A DNA stretch of 64,000 nucleotides from Symbiodinium natans (GCA_905221605.1 CAJNDS010000580.1:310276-374275), one strand, 5' to 3'. Positions 32,522 through 41,579 are shown, numbered from the stretch's first letter. The notes: generated from the letters alone by a model not told the origin. Translations and numbers: made by a program.

Positions 32522-34066
32522 TTAAGACGAAGCATCAACATGATCATTGCCGTATTGCTTGGAACGTCGTTCTTGCTCTATGGCCAAGAATAAATGCAGA
32601 CGCAGGGCAAAGCTCAATGCAATGCTTTGCCATTCCAGTGAGTTCCCGAACTCTGCTGGATGTGGCAAACCTTCAAGAACTCTGAGTCGGCAAGAATCGA
32701 GCTTGCAAAGTTCATGCAGAAAATGAAACAGGATAGTATTCTTGTCTTGTGCCAAGAATGCTATGATGTTTCGAGCCCTGTACATCACCTGCTCCCATTG
32801 GCGCTTGCCCACACGCAGTCTTTCCTGTGGATCAGGGAGCAAGTCGACAGCTGATGGCATGCGGTCAAACAACGCAGTGTTCTGCCTGAATATCTTGGCA
32901 ACCACGCCCACGTGCTTCAAGTCAGACCATTCGGTCCAGGCATTTGTTTTGTAATAGGCGGCTGCGTTCACGTACGGCAAGTTCTGACTGCTGCCACCAA
33001 CGAAGTCCATCAACTGACTTGGACAGTTAGGACACCTTCTCGCAGGTGAATGCTGCACGTGACCCTGGCATATCCAGGTCATGCATAAAGGACACACTGC
33101 CCAGCGGGGCCTGTTGAGATTGTATTCTCTTCGACACATTGCACATTGAATCTGTGCATGCAGCTGAACCATAGAGGGCAAAGGTTTAAAAGTTGCAGCT
33201 GCGTGAGTTGTCGGAGAGGATGCGGAAATCCACACAAACAGTTGGGCCAAGGGCGACACGCTGTCCTCGTGTCCATCCAACAGTCGAGCACGAGAAACTC
33301 CGACGTTGTCTATGGACAGTTCCAACATGCGCTGATGCCAGATCACACTAAATTTATGTGGACGATTCGGCTGAATTTCAGCACGTCGCCCAGCGTGTGG
33401 GACTGGAGGCTGGCTGTTCATACTTGCGGAAACAGTACAGTTGTCCTGAAACACATTGTCAATGCGAAAGAAAGCGGCGGGTCTGATCACTCGCCATTGT
33501 CGGACGCCTATATACAAGCCCTTGATGTTCGCTGGCAGTGTGATTTCAAAGCTTGCGCAACCCATCAACGGCCCGTCTGACTGAAAGCTGAAGAAATTGC
33601 TGTTCGCTTGAAACTGAGGAACGTTTTCATAGTTCCACTCCAAAAGAAATCTTTCTGGAAAGTCGTGTAGCATAGCCAGTTGACGCAGACTGAAAGTTAC
33701 CATTCCTGCCGCAGTATATGCTCTTCTCATGGCACGCAGCTTCGCCGGATCGTCGAACTCTGGGACGTTCATGGAGATCGTTTTGTTGCGCCAGTACGTT
33801 ACACTTCTCACAGCCATGAACAAGTGCTTGCATGTCGCTGCAAGTGATCTCGAGTAGTCATAAGAGAAGAACATGCCTGGCAACATGCTGAGTATGTCGT
33901 CGTGGAAACTGCCTCCATGGTAATCTTCTTGTTGCTGAAACGAGCGCGATCTCCTCCATCGTGATGTCCTCCAGTTAGCCACTTGAAAAGTTTGTTGGCT
34001 TGTTTTTGACAAAGAATAACCGTTAGAACATGTACACTCAAAGCTGCCTTGTTTGTGTAGCATCAT
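32522..34066 (-). CDS. F-box-like protein with beta-sandwich and RING-like zinc module
   Basis: 514 residues from the first in-frame ATG; the frame is open further upstream without an ATG (TTG at 34,135). Near the N-terminus, DDILSMLPGMFFSYDYSRSL followed by a conserved ...CKHLF helix resembles an F-box. The middle (about residues 150-290) alternates hydrophobic strands and includes FSVIWHQRMLELSIDNVGV, typical of LamG/SPRY-like sandwiches. At about 310-355 there is C-x2-C, C-x2-C, C-x2-H, H, C-x2-C spacing (CAMC, CPLC, CQGH, CPNC), a RING-like or other eight-ligand zinc module. It is conserved in copy 2 with only a few changes, which implies it matters to the element. An E3-ligase adaptor role against host factors is a guess. 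Confidence 0.6.
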   Translation of the reverse strand: MMLHKQGSFECTCSNGYSLSKTSQQTFQVANWRTSRWRRSRSFQQQEDYHGGSFHDDILSMLPGMFFSYDYSRSLAATCKHLFMAVRSVTYWRNKTISMNVPEFDDPAKLRAMRRAYTAAGMVTFSLRQLAMLHDFPERFLLEWNYENVPQFQANSNFFSFQSDGPLMGCASFEITLPANIKGLYIGVRQWRVIRPAAFFRIDNVFQDNCTVSASMNSQPPVPHAGRRAEIQPNRPHKFSVIWHQRMLELSIDNVGVSRARLLDGHEDSVSPLAQLFVWISASSPTTHAAATFKPLPSMVQLHAQIQCAMCRREYNLNRPRWAVCPLCMTWICQGHVQHSPARRCPNCPSQLMDFVGGSSQNLPYVNAAAYYKTNAWTEWSDLKHVGVVAKIFRQNTALFDRMPSAVDLLPDPQERLRVGKRQWEQVMYRARNIIAFLAQDKNTILFHFLHELCKLDSCRLRVLEGLPHPAEFGNSLEWQSIALSFALRLHLFLAIEQERRSKQYGNDHVDASS

Positions 34067-34336
34067 TGACACTGGTCGTACACGCAAGCGACGCTGACAC
34101 GCTGTTGCGCCGTGACCACCTGCATGTGCATGCAACCATATGTCTCACAGCAACTTGTATTTAAAACAACACTGTAGCGAACAACGACTTCAGTTTGATG
34201 TCGCGACGGATTCTACCTGCGTGAAGCTATGGAGGCACGCCTGCGTACGTTGAGCTTCTCAGTTTCCGGCGAAGAAGACGCAGCAGTCTCGTCGTCAAAG
34301 CACCTCGCAGCGGACACAGCATCGAGCACGGTATGT
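34067..34336. promoter_or_regulatory. Possible promoter region upstream of the F-box-like gene
   Basis: 270 bp between the F-box-like gene and the next minus-strand coding segment. A 40-codon plus-strand frame (34,229-34,351, beginning MEARLRTLSFSVSGEEDAAV) ends with a possible donor CACG|GTATGT. It is identical in copy 2. It could be a divergent first exon, but no continuation was found. Confidence 0.25.
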
Positions 34337-34702
34337 TTAGCTTGCCTCTGAAGAGTCACACTGCCTTTGCCTGGTGGAGTAGATGTACTCCTTCAGCATG
34401 TTCCGGGCATCGTCCACATTGTCCGACCAGAAAATCCATTTGAGCTCGGGGTAGTACAAAAAAACACCCGGAACCTGCCCGCGAAATCCCATCGTTTCCA
34501 GAAGTGGATGCTGCGAGAGAAGTTCGCGCTCAGTAAGGCAATTGGACTGCGCACGACTGTGGAACTCAAATTCCACACTCGCGCTATCCGCTCGTCTACG
34601 CACGACTGAATGCAAACCGTTTCGCGCCACGCTCATCTCCAGGTGTGCTGCCGAATCCATTGGAGTGAACCGCTTCGGGATCTTATAGTTCGGAACATCC
34701 AT
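34337..34702 (-). CDS. Element protein of unknown function, or last exon of the zinc-ribbon gene
   Basis: 121 residues from ATG (MDVPNYKIPKRFTPMDSAA). The C-terminal half includes GQVPGVFLYYPELKWIFWSD and NVDDARNMLKEYI. It directly follows an AG|G acceptor (CGTCAG|GTCATGG) and the preceding zinc-ribbon frame ends just upstream. It may therefore be the last exon of one gene; the apparent 19-nt spacer (GTAACG...GTCAG) is too short for most introns. Identical in copy 2 (55,536-55,901). Confidence 0.5.
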   Translation of the reverse strand: MDVPNYKIPKRFTPMDSAAHLEMSVARNGLHSVVRRRADSASVEFEFHSRAQSNCLTERELLSQHPLLETMGFRGQVPGVFLYYPELKWIFWSDNVDDARNMLKEYIYSTRQRQCDSSEAS

Positions 34703-34717
34703 GACCTGACGTGACAC

Positions 34718-34988
34718 ACGTTACATGCAAGATTTTATGGGCGCGTTCAGCGCCGCATAAGTTGCACTTGGCGGCTTTGCCTTCTTCGGTGGCGAGAAAC
34801 TTTTTGTCGATGTCGCAGATCTTGCATTGTCCTTCTTGCTGCAGCACGTGTCGAAGTAAATATACTGAATGACATGTTACAAATTGCGTTCGCAGCCTGC
34901 GTTGGTGACGTTGATTTACATCGAGAAGACTGTGCATGTTCCTGCAGATATCGAGCAGACGCCATTGAGCTTCGTCCAAGGTACACAT
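34718..34988 (-). CDS. Zinc-ribbon segment, probably an internal exon
   Basis: Open on the minus strand with TLDEAQWRLLDICRNMHSLL, then a zinc ribbon with CKIC and CNLC pairs about 20 residues apart and a trailing ERAHKILHVTC. The mixed composition and paired ligands look genuine. The start is not set: the first codons probably continue from an upstream exon near 35,000-35,270 (containing EIQGNVRRPHTLRDVFEIPG). Confidence 0.5.
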
Positions 34989-35292
34989 CTTATGGACAAG
35001 AAGAAAACTATACAGAGATCATGTTCCGACTGAGCATCAGAGACCTGATTGCTAGTCGCCGGTGTCGCAGACGAATCCTCAGAGAAATAGGCCTGCGATG
35101 CACAGAATGTTGCTGCGAGTACATGCTTTCAGTACAAAAAAAAGCGCTGCGAGTTCTGGCCTCCATAAAGCCGGGAATCTCGAAAACATCACGCAGAGTG
35201 TGCGGTCGCCTCACGTTTCCTTGTATCTCGCCGCCAGAGGAAATCAGGTCCCGATGAAGCATTTCCTTCATCCACCGCCTGATTCCAGCTGG

Positions 35293-35781
35293 TTAGAGTG
35301 TGGACACGGCCTGTTGTCTAGGCGTCGACTGAGGGACATCGAGCAGGTGCCGCAAGAGCATCTCGCAGACAAGCGACTCAAGACCCGAACCAGGCATGTC
35401 CTTCGCGTGATTGTCGACAGTTTCCACAGCGGCGAGTTCCTTCCAGAGAAAGAGTTTAAGCGTTACAACGAAGACAATGGTAAGGACAGCCTCCAGGCGG
35501 AAAACTGCGTCAGCGCTGCTGGGATTGACGTAAATTTTGCCAGAGATGGGACAACTCTCGCAGAACGCCTGATCATCACACTGCGATTCTTGTGAGCAGG
35601 ACACAATCATTGAATTACTAGCCTCCAGCTCCTCGTCAAAGAAAGCAGGCTCCCACTCGTGTCGCCGCTTTCCGAAATTAATAGAAAGCTCATCGTCAAG
35701 CCAGCGAAGAGCTATGAAGTGCCCCTGCGTGCCGATAACGTACTCTCCAGGCTGAGTGATGATAGTCTTCTTCACGAGCAC
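35293..35781 (-). CDS. Cysteine-peptidase-like segment, probably spliced
   Basis: Open for 162 codons on the minus strand. The start GEYVIGTQGHFIALRWLDDE matches the strand-His-strand block of papain-fold/C39- or Josephin-like peptidases, with the expected G-H-F/W hydrophobic pattern. A Cys-rich stretch follows (CSQESQCDDQAFCESC). An upstream segment at 35,837-35,981 (KFEDVCLVDCFHAHGIK then LWAMADGNAIL) fits the part preceding the His in such enzymes. The nucleophile Cys was not located with confidence (about 36,080-36,300). This would be a second peptidase-like protein in the element; the join is inferred. Confidence 0.4.
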   Translation of the reverse strand: MLVKKTIITQPGEYVIGTQGHFIALRWLDDELSINFGKRRHEWEPAFFDEELEASNSMIVSCSQESQCDDQAFCESCPISGKIYVNPSSADAVFRLEAVLTIVFVVTLKLFLWKELAAVETVDNHAKDMPGSGLESLVCEMLLRHLLDVPQSTPRQQAVSTL

Positions 35782-36476
35782 TAGTGCCTTCCTTGGATTG
35801 TGGTTGTTTGCAGTGTTTTACGATAACCGTTAGTTTTCAGTGGAGTTGCTGAAAAGGCTGCAGGATGGCGTTGCCATCAGCCATGGCCCACAGTGGACCG
35901 TCCCGACTGTACGTCGCTTTGATCCCATGGGCATGAAAGCAGTCCACCAAGCACACGTCCTCGAACTTCTCTTTGCCTGGGCTGTAAACGATATTTCTTA
36001 AAGTCAGTAGCTTGCAACGATAATGATATAGTCAAGACTCGTGTGACGCGTCGCACCACAGTATCTGATCGAGAATACGCATGATGCGCTTACGGCAAGA
36101 GTTGCGCATGGAGAATCAGTACACCTCGCCGCCGTCGTCGAGGAATGTTTAGTCGGACGTGGAATGAATTTCTTCCTGGTTGTCAGGTGATGTTTTTCTT
36201 GTGGAGTCGACGCATGTACGTCACGCAGTCCTCTCCGCGCAAAGCCTTTGTACCAAGCGTTGCGGGCCAGCGAAGTCCAGGATGGCATGTCCTGCTGCGA
36301 CTGCGAATCTTCGGCATCTACATGATGTTTTGTTTGTGACTACATAATGGCCTCTGATAAAACGACTTTCTTCGTGCTGCGCCAGCTTGTACAGATTGCC
36401 TTGGCCGGCTTGGCACCTAGCGAGCAGTTGCGGCAGATATTTTCATCGACTCGAGCGTCTTCTCGTCGCAGAACCC

Positions 36477-37112
36477 AATCTGAACTTCTGTGATTTTATT
36501 GGAATGTGTCAAGTATGCAGGATTCAAGCGTTAAATGTAAGTCTCGAAACATGTCCTTTGCTCCAGCAAACTGAAGATCTCCTCGTCGAGCTTGTCACCT
36601 AGCAAGCACTTGCGCCAATCATTGAATTCGACTTGCTGTGTTTTGTAAGTCCAGAATCCAATCTGAACTTCTGTGATTTTATTATAATGTGTCAAGTATG
36701 CAGGATTCAAGCGTTAAATGTAAGTCTCGAAACATGCCATTTGCTCCAGCAAACTGAAGATCTCCTCGTCGAGCTTGTCACCTAGCAAGCACTTGTGCCT
36801 ATCACTGAATGCAGAATCCAATCTGAACTTTTTTTTATAATGTGTCAATTATGCAGGATTCAAGCGTTAAATGTAAGTCTCGAAACAAGTCCTTTGCTCC
36901 GGCAGATTGATGATCTCCTCGTCGAGCTTGTCACCTAGCAAGCACTTCTGCTAATCATTTAACTCGACTTCAGTGTCTTCTAAGTTTAGAATCCAATGTG
37001 AGCTTCTATGATTTTATTAAGACGTGTCAAGTATGCAATATTAAACCGTTAAATGTAAGTCTCGAAACATGTCCTTTGCTTCGGCAATCTGAAGATCTTG
37101 TCGTCGACATCG
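36477..37112. repeat. Tandem array of four 160-183 bp units in copy 1
   Basis: Units begin near 36,477, 36,660, 36,820 and 36,995 with AATCTGAACTTCTGTGATTT-like sequence and share GCGTTAAATGTAAGTCTCGA and GTCACCTAGCAAGCACTT. Each unit carries AAATGTAAGT, a donor-like word. Present again in copy 2 at about 57,676-58,310. Confidence 0.85.
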
Positions 37113-37577
37113 GAATTCTTCACAGCCTCAGACCTTCAGGGCAAGAACTAGTACAATGAGGCAAGGCAACGATTATCACAAATGTAACTAGTAAGCTGTA
37201 TTCAACAGACTGGCGTCCATAACTTCCAGGTAGATGTGTTGTTGACTGTCTGCCTTGGACGAATGACATTGCACTAGGCTTTAACATGTGGAGCACGTGA
37301 CGTAACGAGGTTCGCGCTCGATGTGGATTAGCTTTTCGATGCTGGGGCTGCTGATCTGATCGGACCTGACGCAGCTGCAGTGATACACTAACAAAGATGA
37401 TATCTTAAAGTCACACGTTCGCGATGAAATAACTATAGCAAAGTCACCTGAACAAGTGCCAGTGATAGATTGCCGCAATCCTCAGTTGTTTAAACAATCA
37501 ACAGGTTACGTAGATACAGCGCGCGATCTCGCAATCGAGTGGATGACTCGACGTTGATGAGCCGCTGCGTCTGTACC

Positions 37578-38105
37578 GGGCAGTCGTCACAGGCCCTGCT
37601 CATGCATGGAATACTAAGTGCGCAGAAGTAAACACGTACTCACAGGCGAGTATACTAGGTCAACGACTCGTCAAACGAGCTGGCCGCAGAGTCAAGAATC
37701 TCGTGATTGGTCCTGGCACACACTAACTCACACGACATCAACGACTATTGTATAGCCGGGCAGTCGTCACAGACACTGCTCTTGCATGGAATAGTAAGTG
37801 CGCAGAAGTAAACACGTGTCACAAGCAAAGGCACAGCGAGTGTACTGGGTCAACGACTCGCTAAACGAGCTGGCCGCAGAGTCAAGAATCTCGTGATTGG
37901 TCCTTGCACGCAATAACTCACACGACATTAACTACTATTGTATAGCGTAGTAACTTGTACGGCAGACGTACTCTCAAACAAATCTATAAGGAGCATGCTG
38001 AGTCCACAACTTGGCAGACGAGTTCGCCGTAGGATGAGGAATCTTGTGCTTAGTCCTGCGACGTACTAATTCGCACGACGCCAAAGACTATTATATAGCG
38101 CAGTG
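37578..38105. repeat. Tandem array of 180-bp units in copy 1
   Basis: GGGCAGTCGTCACAG recurs at 37,578 and 37,758, with a third diverged unit to about 38,105. Shared blocks are GCGCAGAAGTAAACACGT, GAGCTGGCCGCAGAGTCAAG and CTCACACGACAT. The same array occurs in copy 2 at about 58,775-59,300. Confidence 0.85.
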
Positions 38106-38786
38106 TCTTTGTACGAATGCTCCTCTTCAGGCGACCTGCTGGATCGATGTACCCTGACACAAGAACTCAAATAAAGCAGGAACGAATAACTAATCAAGTT
38201 CCACAGTAAGCATGAAGCATTTGCTTTGCTTCTTCGTCGTCTGCTTTTTTTGTTCCGACCTTAGGAATTCTAAAGATTTGTGATAAGCATGCGGAGCTTC
38301 TGATTACCAGGCACGATGAGTGGCTGGTCGTCAACGACTTTCGTAAGCACGAACCTGAGACAGCGGTTTGAAGTCAAAAATGTCTGGCATAATGCGCAAA
38401 TTATCAGAGTGATCATACGACTCTGCGACTCTAAGTGCACGTATGTAAGGGCTGCACTCCTTTAAAAACTGCTTGGGCGTGATCACGGCGTCGGACTTCC
38501 TCGATAGCTTTTTTTTGAACGCAATATCTAAGTGCTATGCCCGAGCGTTAAGAACGTCGAAGTGGCAAGGCCTATAGCACGCAGACTAGCTGAGCACTGA
38601 ACACGTCGCTTCGCCAGCGAGGTACACGCACCATGCATCCTTGATGTCTTGAACATATATATATATATATGTGGAAGACGCAAGTATATTGCCATTAAAA
38701 TCTAAGCAACCGTTGCGGGATGAAGTCTGGCCCAAGGACTCAGTCTTCAACCTCAATGCATAAAAGATTTATATTGATTGAATAGA

Positions 38787-38896
38787 GTACACAATTAATA
38801 GTCGTCGTAACCCTTCGTCACCGTCATCCTCACAAAGCCATGGCATAGAAGACCAGCGCATGCTTGCCGACCTTGGTCTCAAGCTAATTGTGTACT
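38787..38896. repeat. 12-bp inverted repeat at the right edge of copy 1
   Basis: AGTACACAATTA at 38,787-38,798 and TAATTGTGTACT at 38,885-38,896, four bases from the assembly gap. The same pair is in copy 2 at 59,982-59,993 and 60,081-60,092. It may be part of the right terminus. Confidence 0.7.
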
Positions 38897-38900
38897 ACGA

Positions 38901-39000
38901 NNNNNNNNNNNNNNNNNNNNNNNNNNNNNNNNNNNNNNNNNNNNNNNNNNNNNNNNNNNNNNNNNNNNNNNNNNNNNNNNNNNNNNNNNNNNNNNNNNNN
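38901..39000. other. Assembly gap (100 N)
   Basis: Exactly 100 N, a conventional placeholder. It truncates copy 1 at its right end and the exon candidate at 39,001-39,140. Confidence 1.
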
Positions 39001-39140
39001 GAGCTGGCTTGTGAGCGCCGAAACTGCTTCGGGCGCTCGGGCTTTTGGATCTTTGCCTGGATCCTGGACAGCTGAGATGGCGACTGCCGGCCTTCCTCAC
39101 TTTCACGCTGCACCTCGGACGGGAAGGAGCCTCTCATGGC
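39001..39140 (-). CDS. Candidate exon running into the gap, charged unknown protein
   Basis: On the minus strand, the acceptor CCCTAG|GCC is followed by at least 46 open codons up to the gap. It contains MRGSFPSEVQRESEEGRQSP and IQAKIQKPERPKQFRRSQA: charged, Gln-rich and non-repetitive. It is phase 0 at its start, matching the phase-0 ends of 39,396-39,437 and 39,901-39,987. The plus strand has a shorter open frame ending at 39,079. Confidence 0.5.
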
Positions 39141-39178
39141 CTAGGGTTTCGGAGGGTTTAGGAGGGTTTAGGAGGGTT

Positions 39179-39320
39179 TAGGGTTCAGGGTTCAGGGTTC
39201 AGGGTTCAGGGTTCAGGGTTCAGGGTTCAGGGTTCAGGGTTCAGGGTTCAGGGTTCAGGGTTCAGGGTTTAGGGTTTAGGGTTTAGGGTTTAGGGTTTAG
39301 GGTTTAGGGTTTAGGGTTTT
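39179..39320 (+). repeat. TTCAGGG array followed by TTTAGGG array
   Basis: About a dozen TTCAGGG units switch to about eight TTTAGGG units. The telomere-type mosaic resumes here, directly after element copy 1 and the gap. Confidence 0.9.
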
Positions 39321-39395
39321 ACCCCTGACCCCAAACCCCCAAACCCTAAACCCCAAACCCTAAACCCCAAGCACCCCATGTCTGACCAATGGCAC

Positions 39396-39437
39396 CTGCT
39401 TGACCTTCTTGACCAAGGTGGCGTGCTCATCGGGATC
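39396..39437 (-). CDS. Candidate internal exon (14 codons)
   Basis: On the minus strand, the acceptor GGAGAG|GAT and the donor AAGCAG|GTGCC give DPDEHATLVKKVKQ, phase 0 to 0. The plus strand across the same island reads MSDQWHLLDLLDQGGVLIG to a stop, so strand assignment is uncertain. Confidence 0.38.
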
Positions 39438-39900
39438 CTCTCCATTTGAAGTTCGGGGATTCAGGTGCCCCAAACCCTAAATCCTAAATGCTCAACCCTA
39501 AACCCTAAACTCTAGGCCCTAGAGTCTAGGGGTGGGGGGAAGTTTGAGGTTTGGGGAAGTTTGGGGTGTTCAGGTCATCCCAGACATGGGGGCCTGAGGA
39601 CCTCAGGGCATGCTTCCGCCTTGACTTGAGGGGTTTGGGTTTAGGGTTTCGGGTTTCGGGTTTAGGGTTGAGGGTTTAGGGTTGAGAGCCTATAATTACA
39701 AAATTGTGGTGCTAGCGACCGCCGCCCCCTGAACGGGCCGGACCCTTGCAGCATTTTGCGACGCAAATGCCAAGTCTGCAGATGGGGGCTGACCTGAACT
39801 GCCCTCTATTGTGATAGCCTAGCCCCCTAAACCCTAAACCCTAAACCCTAAGCCCTAAGCCCTAAACCCCAGGAGCCCCTGGACCCCAGTTTAGGGCAAC

Positions 39901-39987
39901 CCCCCCCCGCAGCTCGTAGCAAACTCGCCGGAGCTCATCGCTCGCGCAGCCGGGCCGGGAAAAGCGCCGCTTTGACGCCGATGGCCC
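39901..39987 (-). CDS. Candidate internal exon (29 codons), unknown protein
   Basis: On the minus strand, the acceptor GACTCAG|GGG and the donor in the poly-G tract (GGGGGG|GTTGCC) bound 29 codons, phase 0 to 0. They read GPSASKRRFSRPGCASDELR then RVCYELRGG. With 39,396-39,437 and 39,001-39,140 it forms an in-phase minus-strand series. Confidence 0.45.
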
Positions 39988-40039
39988 CTGAGTCGATAAG
40001 GGGAAGAGAAGGGGCTGAATGCCCATTTATATCTATATA

Positions 40040-40110
40040 TAGAAATATACATATATATATATATGAGCCTGAGACCTTTCGGGTTCTTTTGGCTTAGTTT
40101 TTACAGAACT
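40040..40110. repeat. TA run plus a left-terminus-like motif of the element
   Basis: (AT)n followed at 40,063 by ATGAGCCTGAGACCTTTCGGGTTCTTTTG. The true element left ends read ATGAGCCCGCAACCTTTAAGGTCTATTTTG. The shared words (ATGAGCC, ACCTTT, TTTTG) after a TA run suggest a diverged solo terminus or a related element. Confidence 0.4.
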
Positions 40111-40689
40111 ATTAAAAAAAATATATATATACATCTAACTTAATATTAATGTCATGAGTGAATAGAATGGTTCTCTGATATTGGGGCTGTAATGAACCTG
40201 AAACTGAAAGACTCAGGGTCTTACGGGGCGTAGGGATTCAGGGCCGCTGGGAAGGTTCTGGGCAGTGGGCTCGTGAGCTTCAGAGAGGACATAGAACAGA
40301 ATGAAACTTCAGAAGGAGTTAAGGCACCCTCCTAGGGGTTAAGGAGAGATGGGGAAACCGAATGGGTTTAGGAACCTCGCGCGCCCAACCCTTTATCTTT
40401 TTCACACAAAAAAAAGCTTGAGGCCCCGAGTGGGTACCTCGCAGAAATCCACCCCTCCTGTGCCACTGGCCTAGCCCAGGCTCCAATCTTTTTATGTGTC
40501 CTAAAGTTAATCGTGTTTTCTCCTTATCATTCAGGTGTTCATTCATAAAATACTTATCCTCTTGTCTAACTTTAAACCCTACACCATATCTGGCTGATGA
40601 CCTCACCATTGCCGTGTGCTCGAAACAAAACCTCAAGATTATGAAGAGGCTGCCGTTGGTTTTGAGTAAAGGCTTTGATTTTGAGAGAC

Positions 40690-41345
40690 CCAGGTTTAGG
40701 TTTAGGGTTTAGGGTTGAGGGTTTAGGGTTTAGGGTTTATGGTTCAAGGTTTAGGGTTTACAGTTTAGGGTTTGGGGTTTAAGATTTAGGGTTTAGAGTT
40801 TAGGGTTTAGCTAAACCCTAGACCCTGAACTCCAGGCCCCTAAACCCTGAGCTAGACGGCGGCGTGCTCAGAAGCATTGAACAAGAAGCCAGGCCGCGCT
40901 TCTCATGCTGTTCAAACCGCTTGGCTTAAGCGCCAGCTTTCCTAGAACTCAGGAATCACCTAGGAAAACGACACGGGCACCCTTTTGAGTTTCAAGTACT
41001 TAAATGAAATTATAGGGTTTGAGGTTTAGAGTTTAGAGTTTAGGATTTAAGGTGCATGGTTTCGAGTTTAGGGTTTTGAATTGAGGGTGGAGGGTTTAGG
41101 GTTTAAGGTTTACGGTTTATGGTTTAAGGTTTAGCTAAACTCTAAAACCTGAACTCCAAGCCCCTAAACCCTGAGTCAGACGGCGGCATTCTCACAAGCA
41201 CTGAAGAAGCAACCAGGCCGCGCTTCTCATGCTGCTCAAACCGCTCGGCTTAAACGCCAGCTTGCCTGGGCCTAGAACCGATGAGTCACCTAGGAAAACG
41301 ACACGGGCGCTCTTTTAAGCTGCAAAAGAGTTCAGGGTAGAATTA
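40690..41345. repeat. Duplicated ~440-bp block of array plus island
   Basis: Two diverged copies share GTTTAGCTAAAC, GCCAGGCCGCGCTTCTCATG, CAAACCGCT and CACCTAGGAAAACGACACGG: 40,800-41,000 and 41,130-41,330. These are the last telomere-type arrays before the element-free region. Confidence 0.75.
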
Positions 41346-41579
41346 TAAGGTTTCCCCAAACCCTGAACCCTCTTCAGAGACGACACACCGGTATCTCTGA
41401 ACCAACCAACCAAGCAACCAATCAACCAAAACCCTAAACCGTAAACCTAAACCCCAAACCCTAAACCCCAAGCCCTAAAACCTGAACCCTCTTGTTTCAC
41501 ACCTTGGCATCTCATGAGCGGATGAATTTGAATGGAGAACGACTCACTCACTTTCTAATTTCATTTTCTGCAAATTATC

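Larger units (their letters stand above)
23898..38900 (-). mobile_element. Large self-synthesising-type DNA transposon, copy 1 (open reading frames intact)
   Basis: Sequence from 23,911 to the gap edge at 38,900 is repeated at 45,126-60,096 with only scattered substitutions and small indels, apart from an inversion and frameshifts in copy 2. Homology begins at an (AT)n run followed by ATGAGCCCGCAACC. All confident genes lie on the minus strand: the nuclease/ATPase/polymerase/peptidase/transposase gene, an F-box-like gene and a zinc-ribbon/peptidase-like gene. The right end is cut by the assembly gap, so terminal repeats and target-site duplication cannot be established. No long terminal inverted repeat was found by eye. 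Confidence 0.85.
36300..38900. other. Element copy 1 right non-coding region
   Basis: 2.6 kb without a convincing gene. It holds two tandem arrays (listed), an (AT)n palindrome at about 38,656-38,671, and a 12-bp inverted repeat near the gap. It is likely the promoter-proximal terminus of the element. Confidence 0.6.

Noticed and set aside
35062-35595. 177-codon plus-strand frame in the element
   Set aside because: It overlaps the minus-strand segment containing GTQGHFIALRW, which has the better motif and fits the direction of all other element genes.
39752-39814. Plus-strand terminal-exon-like frame (HFATQMPSLQMGADLN to TGA)
   Set aside because: Lies within the minus-strand exon series without a partner exon. 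A 20-codon frame is too short to call alone, though it remains possible.
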